Below are positions 1 through 5,394 of a stretch of 16,078 bases of DNA, in pieces (the first letter of the stretch is position 1; each line of letters opens with the position of its first letter). The translations under genes were made by a program, and so were the position numbers. Under the pieces are notes generated by a model. That model did not search any database. It was given only the letters and a program-made list of their open reading frames with translations, and was not told where the DNA came from. Source of the DNA: JBLHGU01 sp047615875 (lineage in GTDB: Bacteria > Pseudomonadota > Gammaproteobacteria > Arenicellales > CAJQKF01); assembly GCA_047615875.1 (NCBI GenBank), contig JBLHGU010000114.1, positions 1-16,078 on the forward strand, in the 5' to 3' direction.

Positions 1-13
1 TTTGCTGTGCTTT

Positions 14-81
14 GTTCATGCGATACTTCCTCAGTTAATCGCAGATCGGGCGTGATCTGCGTTGAGGGAGTATCGTTCATG
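14..81. repeat. long imperfect hairpin flanked by 7-bp direct repeats
   Basis: Bases 21-33 pair with 63-75 (13 positions, one G-T wobble) and bases 40-47 pair perfectly with 54-61. The loop is the six bases 48-53. The only irregularity is six unpaired bases (34-39) opposite one (62). The whole structure is bracketed by GTTCATG at 14-20 and again at 75-81. The arms are clear in the sequence. The role is unknown: it could be a small palindromic mobile element whose flanks are a target duplication, the folded part of an older recombination site, or a terminator lacking a T-run. No convincing gene overlaps it. Confidence 0.6.
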
Positions 82-116
82 ATTTACAGGTTGGTATTCT
101 GCCGCACAGCGGCTTC

Positions 117-200
117 GTTCAACAAGTTGGTCAAGTGCACTCCGGGCCTTTGGCCCTGCGCGGGACGCCGTAACCGGCGCCCCTTACCTCAGCGTTATGC
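117..200 (+). other. attC recombination site
   Basis: The left box GTTCAAC (117-123) matches RYYYAAC and the right end is GTTATGC (194-200). The inner boxes GGTCAAG and CTTACC pair with one extrahelical C, the usual mark of a folded bottom-strand attC. The central part contains the self-complementary runs GGGCC/GGCCC and CGCCG/CCGGCG. It closes whatever cassette lies before the window and is the left border of the toxin-antitoxin cassette. Confidence 0.8.
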
Positions 201-207
201 GTAATGG

Positions 208-462
208 TTAATAGTGGTATCTCAGTTGGACAATAAATATGGAATCGTTCTCGAATTTGTAGACGATACGATGTTCATCGTTAATTCGACGGGACCAATA
301 ACCAGATAAACCATGTTTCAATGGTTCAGGTTTTCCGGTGCCTTCGAACGGAGCTCTACAAATATGTTTAATTAGTGCGTTAATGTGTTTAACGATTTTC
401 TTGTCAGCTTTCTGCCAATAGAGATAGTCTTCCCAAGCCTTTTCAGCAAAGACAAGCTTCAC
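208..462 (-). CDS. yoeB: YoeB-family ribosome-dependent mRNA interferase toxin
   Basis: This 84-residue protein has the exact length of E. coli YoeB and belongs to the RelE/ParE toxin fold. YoeB toxins bind the ribosomal A site and cut mRNA; the antitoxin YefM blocks this. The residues equivalent to the known catalytic set are all in place: Glu46, Arg65 and His83, with the characteristic LRYHY C-terminus and the SRRINDEHRIVY block at 57-68. The start ATG (462-460) overlaps the stop of the upstream antitoxin gene by four bases (ATGA), so the two are translationally coupled. The pair lies opposite to the other cassettes, as TA cassettes with their own promoter often do. It looks intact and functional, and may stabilise the array against cassette loss (inference). 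Confidence 0.93.
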   Translation of the reverse strand: MKLVFAEKAWEDYLYWQKADKKIVKHINALIKHICRAPFEGTGKPEPLKHGLSGYWSRRINDEHRIVYKFENDSIFIVQLRYHY

Positions 463-710
463 TCGGCTAATTCTTTCGTGCTACCACCACCACGTTCTAT
501 TTCAGCAACTGATTCGAGCAATCTACGAGCGTTTTTAGGGCTTCGAAGTAGATAAGTAGTTTCTTCCATGGCAGAATAATCATCGAGTGAAATCATTACT
601 ACGGAACGAGAATTATTCCGGGTAATTACAATGGGCGAATGATCATCGCAAACTTTTTCCATGGTTTTGGCCAGTTTGCTGCGAACTTCAGAATAGGAGA
701 TTGTGTCCAT
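459..710 (-). CDS. yefM: YefM/Phd-family antitoxin of YoeB
   Basis: This 83-residue protein has the Phd/YefM layout. The N-terminal DNA-binding and dimer domain begins MDTISYSEVRSKLAKTMEKV and includes the block PIVITRNNSRSVVMISLDDY (residues 26-45). A C-terminal segment after LLRSPKNARRLLES wraps and neutralises the toxin. It is the first gene of the yefM-yoeB operon. Two TGTACA-core palindromes lie just upstream at 737-756, as expected for autoregulation by YefM and the YefM-YoeB complex. A -10-like TATACT on the minus strand (726-721) would start transcription only a few bases before the ATG, and no strong ribosome-binding site is visible. All motifs are present, with no sign of damage. 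Confidence 0.92.
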   Translation of the reverse strand: MDTISYSEVRSKLAKTMEKVCDDHSPIVITRNNSRSVVMISLDDYSAMEETTYLLRSPKNARRLLESVAEIERGGGSTKELAE

Positions 711-736
711 GGTAAAGCAAAGTATAAATCAGGAAT

Positions 737-756
737 TTGTACAACAAATTGTACAA
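737..756 (-). promoter_or_regulatory. YefM operator: twin TTGTACAA palindromes
   Basis: Two identical 8-bp palindromes, TTGTACAA at 737-744 and 749-756, lie 12 bp centre to centre, 27 bp upstream of the yefM start. The E. coli yefM-yoeB operator also has paired palindromes with a TGTACA core about one helical turn apart, so the arrangement matches the family. On the minus strand the -10-like TATACT sits at 726-721, which places the palindromes over the -35 region. Repression by occlusion is the obvious inference. Confidence 0.8.
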
Positions 757-767
757 TACATAATTGC

Positions 768-857
768 GCATAACAACCGGTTCGAGTCGCTCATTTTATT
801 CGCTGGGACGTCAAAACTGCTACGCAATTTTGTCGCTCCTCAACCGAAACGTTAGGC
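768..857 (+). other. attC recombination site
   Basis: The left box is GCATAAC (768-774) and the right box GTTAGGC (851-857). The inner boxes CGGTTCGAG and CTCAACCG pair with one extrahelical C. Short spacers AAC and AAAC stay unpaired. This is a textbook attC layout of 90 bp. It ends the TA cassette and precedes the acyltransferase cassette. Confidence 0.88.
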
Positions 858-878
858 ACCACAGGAGAACTAGACGAA

Positions 879-1604
879 ATGTCCACGATCGCAAACCGTC
901 CGCCATTCTGGTCCAGTGTACTGCGTTGGCTCGCGAGCTTCGCAAACTCGTGGGCCCACTTTGTACCCCTGCTGCTCGTAAGCCCTTTCTCGCGCAGCGC
1001 AGCATGGGCGATCTACCGGAACTGGGCCCGCATCACGTACCGCATCTTCGGCATCACTCTCTCGTTGCAGGATGACAATGAAGGTAGCCTAGGACCGCGC
1101 CCGCACCTCTACGTCTGGCTCAACCAATCCAGCCTCACGGAGGCTTTCGCGCATGTGCAACTCCTTCCGCCTTGGTACACGATTGCCAACATTGAATACG
1201 CGATGACACCGTTCATCGGTTGGGCCATGGTGCTCCTGCGTAACGTTGTGATCGTCCGCCAATGGAAGGCCCAAGCTAAGAGAGGAGTTGAGCGCGCTGC
1301 AGTACGACTCGCGGGCGGCGAGTCATGGATGATCAGCATCGAAGGCGCGCGCAGCCCGGACGGCAGACTCTTGCCGTACAAGAAAGGTCCTGTAGTGATG
1401 GCGCTCCGCTGTCAAGCAACCATCATTCCCGTCGCAGTCCACGGTGCACGCGAAGTCATGCCTCGTGGCGAGTGGCGTATTCGCCCGGGTCACATCGAAC
1501 TTCATTTACTCAAGGCAATTTCGACCAATGGTCTTACCTACGATGACCGAGATGAGGTGCTGGAACAACTTCGCGCGCAAGCGGAATGCGAGTTTTTTCC
1601 TTGA
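879..1604 (+). CDS. PlsC-like lysophospholipid acyltransferase with altered HX4D motif
   Basis: This 241-residue protein has the motif order of the PlsC/LPLAT family, membrane enzymes that move an acyl chain onto a lysophospholipid or similar acceptor. Motif III is present as EGARSPDG (155-162) followed by LLPYKKG, and motif IV as IIPVAVHGA (182-190). A hydrophobic N-terminal stretch (about 26-36) could anchor it. Motif I, normally N-H-x4-D, reads N82-Q83-SSLT-E88, so both the catalytic histidine and the aspartate are replaced (Q-x4-E). The change may mark a distinct subfamily with another chemistry or a non-catalytic protein. The gene is visibly richer in G+C than its neighbours, suggesting a separate origin. 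It lies alone between two attC sites. Its start 22 nt after attC, preceded by CAGGAGAACTAGACGA, has a good ribosome-binding site. Confidence 0.72.
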   Translation: MSTIANRPPFWSSVLRWLASFANSWAHFVPLLLVSPFSRSAAWAIYRNWARITYRIFGITLSLQDDNEGSLGPRPHLYVWLNQSSLTEAFAHVQLLPPWYTIANIEYAMTPFIGWAMVLLRNVVIVRQWKAQAKRGVERAAVRLAGGESWMISIEGARSPDGRLLPYKKGPVVMALRCQATIIPVAVHGAREVMPRGEWRIRPGHIELHLLKAISTNGLTYDDRDEVLEQLRAQAECEFFP

Positions 1605-1612
1605 ATCGTAAT

Positions 1613-1708
1613 GCCTAGCAAATTGCTGCAACGGACGCTTGTATGCTGCTCGGCTTTACTGCCGCAAACCCTCTCATCCTGCAAGCGCCGCTGAGCAAGG
1701 CGTTAGAA
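1613..1708 (+). other. attC recombination site
   Basis: The left box is GCCTAGC (1613-1619), one base off the AAC consensus, and the right box is GTTAGAA (1702-1708). The arms TTGCTGCA-ACGGACGCTTG and CAAGCGCCGCTGAGCAA pair with an extrahelical G and a few mismatches. This resembles the common aadA-type attC, and it closes the acyltransferase cassette. The two box deviations suggest mild decay. Confidence 0.78.
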
Positions 1709-1779
1709 GGCAAACGATCGTCAGTGCTCAAGCAAAAAATAGATTACAAAATGTATCCCACTAAGAAACAGTAAGTGTT

Positions 1780-2091
1780 GTGAGTCAAATAAAAGCAATT
1801 TCTCAAATCAAGGAATGGCTAGATTCTATCAAGGATATTAGTGGCCGAGCGCGAATTCAGTGATTGGCAACCGGGAATCAGGAGAGGTATCGTGTACTTA
1901 AATCGGGTGTGTCGGAGTTAAAAATAGACGTTGGGCCAGGTTATCAAGTCTATTATACCCAAATGCAAGAAATTCTAATTATTCTATTGTGCGGCGGAGA
2001 TAAGTCTAGCCAAACTAAAGAAATCAAATTTGCCTACGAATTAAGCAGGACTTGGAAAACTGATATGACAACAATACTACGATGTTTCTGA
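1780..2091 (+). pseudogene. HigB-type (RelE superfamily, Gp49-like) toxin, broken
   Basis: From the GTG at 1780 the reading frame gives QIKEWLDSIKDISGRARIQ, then a TGA stop at 1861-1863. It continues in the same frame with GVSELKIDVGPGYQVYY and ILLCGGDKSSQ, both hallmarks of the HigB/RelE-type addiction killer family. A few residues expected around the stop are also missing. The toxin stop codon has slipped out of frame, so the frame runs on into the antitoxin start (ATG 2065) and ends at 2091. Such toxins normally cleave translated mRNA and are made as about 95-105 residues upstream of a helix-turn-helix antitoxin. An internal TTG at 1864 would only give a C-terminal fragment lacking the first helices. 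I judge the toxin dead. Confidence 0.82.
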
Positions 2092-2279
2092 ACATCTTCG
2101 TACGCCGGAAGAAATGGCGGCTTACCTGGACGCGTCAATTACAGAAAGCGAAGGAGTCGGGTCCTGGTCGAGAAAGCCTGTATAAAGCATTGTCTGCAGA
2201 GGGTAATCCACAGCTTAGTACTGTGCTGAAAGTTGCAAAGGCATTGGGTTTAGCATTTAATGTTAAGCCGGCAAAATAG
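2065..2279 (+). pseudogene. HigA-like antitoxin, broken by frameshift and deletion
   Basis: The partner of the dead HigB toxin survives in three frames. ATG 2065 gives MTTI, a second frame gives YDVSEHLRTPEEMAAYLDAS (about 2078-2137) and stops at 2183, and a third frame gives RESLYKALSAEGNPQ and VLKVAKALGL up to 2279. Intact members of this addiction-module antidote family run about 95-100 residues with one helix-turn-helix. Here the segment holding the first HTH helices, between DASITES and RESLYKAL, is missing. With both toxin and antitoxin destroyed the cassette has no addiction function. Whether a short C-terminal peptide is still made cannot be told. Confidence 0.8.
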
Positions 2280-2289
2280 ATTGTAAGAG

Positions 2290-2328
2290 ACTCAACATAT
2301 GCCTCCTAATAACTGTTATGCGTTAGTA
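2290..2328 (+). other. degenerate, shortened attC at end of dead HigBA cassette
   Basis: ACTCAAC (2290-2296) fits RYYYAAC, and two GTT boxes follow back to back, GTTATGC (2315-2321) and GTTAGTA (2322-2328). Fewer than 40 bp separate the outer boxes and no paired L boxes are visible, so this is probably a site that lost its middle. The next start codon begins two bases later. Confidence 0.4.
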
Positions 2329-2330
2329 AT

Positions 2331-2816
2331 ATGATTCGAAAATTTGCCCCAACTGATCAACATCAAATCATAAGTCTTCAAGAAGAATTCATGACGGAAT
2401 TTTTCCCGGAGTTTGCAGACGATCACCGCAAGTATGAGTGGAATGCTGATGTATATTCGATTAATGAGCACTACCTTATGAAGGGAGGGGAAGTTTGGGT
2501 TGTCGAGCATGAAGCCCAGGTTGTGGGCTTCGGTTGTCTGCGCTTGATCAATCCCAGCACCGCCGAAATTAAGCGAGTCAGGATAAACCATCGACACCGA
2601 GGTAAGGGCTTAGGAAAGTCAATCATCAAACAAATTGAAATTTATTGTGCTTCTTCCTGTATCTCAAAAATCTTGGTAGATACTGACGATCGATTTGAAT
2701 CCGCAAAGTCCATGTATTCGGGAATGGGGTATATTATTTACCGATCTGAAACAGAGATGAAAGATGGCCGAGAATACATAGACCGCTACTATGAAAAAGT
2801 ACTTCAAAACGCATAA
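2331..2816 (+). CDS. GNAT-family N-acetyltransferase
   Basis: This 161-residue protein has the GNAT fold signature. It moves an acetyl group from acetyl-CoA to an amine; the acceptor is unknown. The acetyl-CoA pyrophosphate loop is RHRGKGLGKS (residues 88-97), fitting Q/R-x-x-G-x-G. It follows a beta strand AEIKRVRINH, and the C-terminal motif AKSMYSGMGY (125-134) is typical. The start ATG lies two bases after the GTT box of the degenerate attC and has no ribosome-binding site, so translation must be leaderless-like or depend on read-through from upstream. The stop codon lies inside the left box of the next attC, so gene and site overlap by 6 nt. All core motifs are intact. Confidence 0.88.
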   Translation: MIRKFAPTDQHQIISLQEEFMTEFFPEFADDHRKYEWNADVYSINEHYLMKGGEVWVVEHEAQVVGFGCLRLINPSTAEIKRVRINHRHRGKGLGKSIIKQIEIYCASSCISKILVDTDDRFESAKSMYSGMGYIIYRSETEMKDGREYIDRYYEKVLQNA

Positions 2817-2883
2817 CAAACGCATGCGGTCGGATTGATAAAATACTACGCGCTTTGTCGACCGCTGATGCGAAACGTTATGA
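2811..2883 (+). other. attC recombination site
   Basis: The left box is GCATAAC (2811-2817) and the right box GTTATGA (2877-2883). The inner arms CGCAT-GCGGTCG and CGACCGCTGATGCG pair, with two extra bases on the right arm. Spacers AAA and AAAC are unpaired. At 73 bp it is short but well formed. Its right half is the template for recognising two decayed copies at 5347 and 9311. Confidence 0.85.
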
Positions 2884-2899
2884 ATGACGAGAAAATTCA

Positions 2900-3367
2900 A
2901 TGAATTATGAAGCCAACGTTGTGATGGCGAAACCCACAGACTCGGATATTGTAGGAGAGCTGGTCTATGCTCTTCTCTTTGAATTCTACGCTGACCAAAG
3001 TCATCTATTTTCACTCGATAAAATGAAGAAAACGGCGGCAGAGTTGTTAGGAACAGAGTCCGGTGTTTGGTCCTTTTTAGCCATGAGTGGCGATGAAGTT
3101 GTCGGCATGATTAATTTGAACGAATGTTCTGCAATTTATGCCGGGGGCAAGTTTGGTGAAATTACAGAACTCTATATAAAACCAGAGTTTCGCTCGCAGA
3201 ACATTGGAGAGGAATTAATCTCACAAGCTAAGCGATTTGCTAAAGAAAGACGCTGGAACGTCTTGGAAGTAGGTGCACCCAATGTGCCGCGCTATCAGAG
3301 AACTGTCAATTTCTATTTAAAAAATGGCTTTAGTGAAATTGGGCCAAGACTGGAATTAGATGTGTAA
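2900..3367 (+). CDS. GNAT-family N-acetyltransferase, second cassette copy type
   Basis: This 155-residue protein is unrelated at first glance to the preceding acetyltransferase but has the same fold layout. There is a strand GEITELYIKPEFR (86-98), a CoA loop RSQNIGEEL (98-106) and a final NFYLKNGFSE (137-146). In the CoA loop the usual first glycine of R-x-x-G-x-G is asparagine (Asn101), though Gly103 is kept, so cofactor binding may be weakened. It could act on a small amine, amino acid or peptide. An eight-codon ORF (2880-2903) starts inside the attC right box and its stop overlaps this ATG, which could couple translation. The gene ends with no attC: decayed antitoxin DNA begins directly, so the original cassette end was deleted. 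Confidence 0.83.
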   Translation: MNYEANVVMAKPTDSDIVGELVYALLFEFYADQSHLFSLDKMKKTAAELLGTESGVWSFLAMSGDEVVGMINLNECSAIYAGGKFGEITELYIKPEFRSQNIGEELISQAKRFAKERRWNVLEVGAPNVPRYQRTVNFYLKNGFSEIGPRLELDV

Positions 3368-3387
3368 GTCCTCGTGCCAGGCAGTCT

Positions 3388-3480
3388 CTCTTTTTGCTTT
3401 CAGTGCCGGGTATGAGGGAATCAATTAAAGAGGGAATGAGTGAATCTATTGAGGAATGCTCTGAGGAGCTAGAGTGGTGA
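3388..3480 (+). pseudogene. C-terminal remnant of a YefM/Phd-type antitoxin
   Basis: The frame ending at TGA 3478-3480 reads LSVPGMRESIKEGMSES then IEECSEELEW. This matches my recollection of the toxin-binding tail of YefM/Axe antitoxins that pair with YoeB/Txe toxins. The N-terminal DNA-binding half is absent: the preceding 20 bases run into the end of the acetyltransferase gene. An ATG at 3412 could start a 22-residue peptide, but that would lack DNA binding and autoregulation. It overlaps the toxin remnant by a few bases, as in intact operons. It is the product of a deletion that joined two cassettes. Confidence 0.65.
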
Positions 3481-3739
3481 AATGGAAAGTCATTTATACA
3501 AAACAAACTCCAAAAGATGCCTAAAGCTTTCAAGTTCAGGCTTAAAAAGTAAAGCAGTGGAGTTGATTCAGGTATTGAAGCGAAACCCATATCAAAACCC
3601 GCTCCCTTTTGAAAAACTGATAGGAGACCTTGCCGGATGCTGTTCAAGGAGAATTAATATACAACACAGACTTGTGTATAAAATATTGGAAAAAGAGCAA
3701 ATCGTTAAAGTATAAAGACTTTGGTCTCACTATGAATAG
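3474..3739 (+). pseudogene. YoeB/Txe-family toxin, frameshifted and prematurely stopped
   Basis: From a GTG at 3474 or 3477 one frame encodes VKWKVIYTKQTPKDA and hits TAA. A one-base shift restores KLSSSGLKSKA, NPLPFEKLIGDL and CSRRINIQHRLVYK. At the end VKV is followed by TAA (3713-3715), then RLWSHYE and TAG at 3737-3739. The family ends VLRxWxHYE, so the TAA sits exactly where TTA (Leu) is expected. At least two inactivating changes are therefore present: a one-base deletion near 3526 and a Leu-to-stop change that removes the catalytic C-terminal histidine region. An alternative start ATG at 3482 yields 77 residues in the shifted frame and lacks both the N-terminal strand and the tail. This is a third TA locus, distinct from the intact one at 208-710. 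Confidence 0.85.
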
Positions 3740-3743
3740 GCAA

Positions 3744-3829
3744 ATATAACTATGTGATCAACGCGGACGTGTGAGTGCTCGCTCCCATCGCTATCGCTTT
3801 GGTCGTTCGCATTCAAACGCGGGTTAACA
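3744..3829 (+). other. probable attC, partly degenerate
   Basis: ATATAAC (3744-3750) and GTTAACA (3823-3829) make the outer boxes. Bases 3755-3770 (GATCAACGCGGACG core) roughly pair with 3803-3816 (CGTTCGCATTCA core), with two extra bases in the left arm. Both outer boxes deviate from the consensus, so recombination ability is doubtful. It sits correctly between the dead toxin and the next gene start. Confidence 0.5.
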
Positions 3830-3849
3830 CTACGTTTTACCAACATTTA

Positions 3850-4631
3850 GTGAATATCAAAGAACTCAAAATACCGATCCTCCAGGCACCTATCGAGTTG
3901 ACTGTAGAACTTGCAGTAGCTGTATGTGAAGCAGGAGGAATGGGATCGTCCAGGGTACGTGGGAAGATCCTGAAGACGCAGCAGAATTCGTGGACAGGAT
4001 CATACAAAAAACGAGTAACCCGCTTTTTGTAAATTTCATACTTTCTTTTCAATCGCGCGCGTTGGAAGCAATTATCGAAGCAGGCGCCCCGGCAGCAACT
4101 TTCTCGTGGGGAATTGCGCCAGAACTTATAGATTTTTTACATGGTAATAATGTTGCGGCTAGAGTTCAGGTAGGCACTGCTTACGGAGCTAGAGGTGCTA
4201 TATCGTATGGAGCAGATTTTGGAATCTGCCAGGGAATAGAAGCTGGCGGTCACGTCCAATCTACTATTGAACTAGCAACACTGCTACCACAAGTGGTATT
4301 AACAGCAGGAAAAGTACCGGTGTTTGCGGCGGGTGGATTGGCGACAGATGCAGACATAGCATGGGCGAATCGACTGGGTGCATCAGGGGTCATGGTTGGA
4401 ACGAGTTTCGTCGCGACGAAAGAAAGCAACGCACGCCAACATTATAAAGAATCTATCGTCAATTCGTCTGGTTCTGACACTGAGTTTACAAATTGGGTAA
4501 TTACCCGAGCCAGGAAAAAACATTGCAGCATTGTCCAATTAACCTCTGACAAGCAGCGAGTTGATGCTATACGGTTTTATGAAGAACTCGGATTTATCGC
4601 AACACATGAAGGATTTAAGCTCAAACTATAG
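3850..4631 (+). pseudogene. nitronate monooxygenase fragment fused to acetyltransferase tail
   Basis: A GTG at 3850 opens VNIKELKIPILQAPIELTVE, the QAP-containing N-terminus of the nitronate monooxygenase (2-nitropropane dioxygenase) FMN barrel. The frame shifts by one base near 3947, between GGMGS and QGTWEDPEDAA. The second frame continues with GIEAGGH, PVFAAGGLATDADIA and LGASGVMVGTSF, the FMN-phosphate region. At about 4497 the sequence changes to VITRARKKHCSIVQLTSDKQ, RVDAIRFYEELGF and a lysine-rich end. That is the C-terminal CoA-side half of a GNAT acetyltransferase, not any part of the oxidoreductase. The last part of the barrel and the first part of the acetyltransferase are gone, so a deletion fused two cassettes in frame. 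From ATG 3990 a 213-residue hybrid could be made, but neither enzyme is complete. An intact distant homologue of the first part lies at 12248-13324. Confidence 0.8.
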
Positions 4632-4862
4632 AGTTCTCTAGATAAATGAATTCGAAGCTACTTTCAGTTCGGCGTAAACTATTGACTTATCAGACGGTGG
4701 TATTTCGGTGCAAGATGCGGTAATGCTTTTGCAGTAGTGATAAATGCTAAATTTAAGTATACATAACGAAACGCTCAAGACTCCTTGCGGTACTATTAAC
4801 TACGGGCGAACCTTATGGGCTAAGATCAATCCTAATTTCATACTTCTAATGGAGAAATTGCA
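4632..4862. other. gene-free stretch with possible decayed attC (about 4761-4822)
   Basis: No ORF above 25 codons is convincing in these 231 bases. ACATAAC-GAAA-CGC (4761-4773) and GCG-AAC-CTTATGGGC (4807-4821) look like the two ends of an attC whose right GTT has become CTT. The middle folds poorly. A Shine-Dalgarno GGAG at 4852-4855 belongs to the next gene. Confidence 0.3.
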
Positions 4863-5255
4863 ATGCTGAATCACGTAATGATTGGTTCAAACGATATCGA
4901 GAAAACGAAGAGTTTTTATAACGCAGTACTCGGTGTACTTGGGGCTGGCGGGCCTATAGAGAATAAGAATGCTACTGGGCAAATTCGCCTATTTTATAGC
5001 CATGACGGTTCCACCTTCAGCGTCAGCGAGCCGATCAATGGCGAGCCGGTTGTCACTGCTAATGGCTCAACCATTGGCTTTGCTTGCAAATCGCCCGAGC
5101 AGTTGAAGGAATTTCACGATGTCGCCGTGGCTAACGGTGGCACTAGCGTGGAAGACCCACCTGGTCCGCGCGGAGGCTCGAAGGGAGTTATCCATCTGTG
5201 CTACTTTCTAGACCCAGACGGCCATAAGATCTGTGGTGTCCATCGCCCGGGCTGA
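4863..5255 (+). CDS. VOC-superfamily (glyoxalase/bleomycin-resistance-like) protein
   Basis: This 130-residue, two-module vicinal-oxygen-chelate protein starts MLNHVMIGSNDIEKTKSFYN, with the conserved first-module histidine at position 4. It ends with the second-module signature LDPDGHKICGVH. VOC proteins use a divalent metal for isomerisation, thiol transfer or ring cleavage, or simply bind a drug; the substrate cannot be told here. The length fits single-gene VOC members. GGAG lies 8 nt before the ATG, which settles the start. It stands alone between two decayed cassette ends and looks intact. It is one of two VOC genes in the window (the other at 14723), but they share only family motifs. 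Confidence 0.85.
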   Translation: MLNHVMIGSNDIEKTKSFYNAVLGVLGAGGPIENKNATGQIRLFYSHDGSTFSVSEPINGEPVVTANGSTIGFACKSPEQLKEFHDVAVANGGTSVEDPPGPRGGSKGVIHLCYFLDPDGHKICGVHRPG

Positions 5256-5315
5256 GGACGACGGGCGAGGAGTCGAAATAGCTCCCCGAAGCCCAAATAA
5301 TTCGATATTCTTCCG

Positions 5316-5374
5316 CGCGTTGGCCTCAACCGGTCTACCAACGCGTCGCTTTGTCGACCGCAGAAATGGGTATT
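5316..5374 (+). other. decayed attC right half with local hairpin
   Basis: CGCGTTGG (5316-5323) pairs perfectly with CCAACGCG (5338-5345). Then CGCTTTGTCGACCGC (5347-5361) repeats, base for base, 15 bases of the right arm of the good attC at 2851-2865. What follows (AGAAATGGGTATTAGA) resembles a mutated spacer and right box, and no left R box is found upstream. I read it as the remains of the VOC cassette end. Confidence 0.45.
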
Positions 5375-5394
5375 AGAATCCTGCTAAAAACAAT

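Noticed and set aside
7..204. 65-codon ORF across the hairpin and first attC
   Set aside because: It is made of the hairpin and recombination-site sequence, has no family-like features and ends in the attC right box.
764..1075. 103-codon ORF starting at the second attC
   Set aside because: It reads through the attC and then an alternative frame of the acyltransferase gene, whose own frame carries the family motifs.
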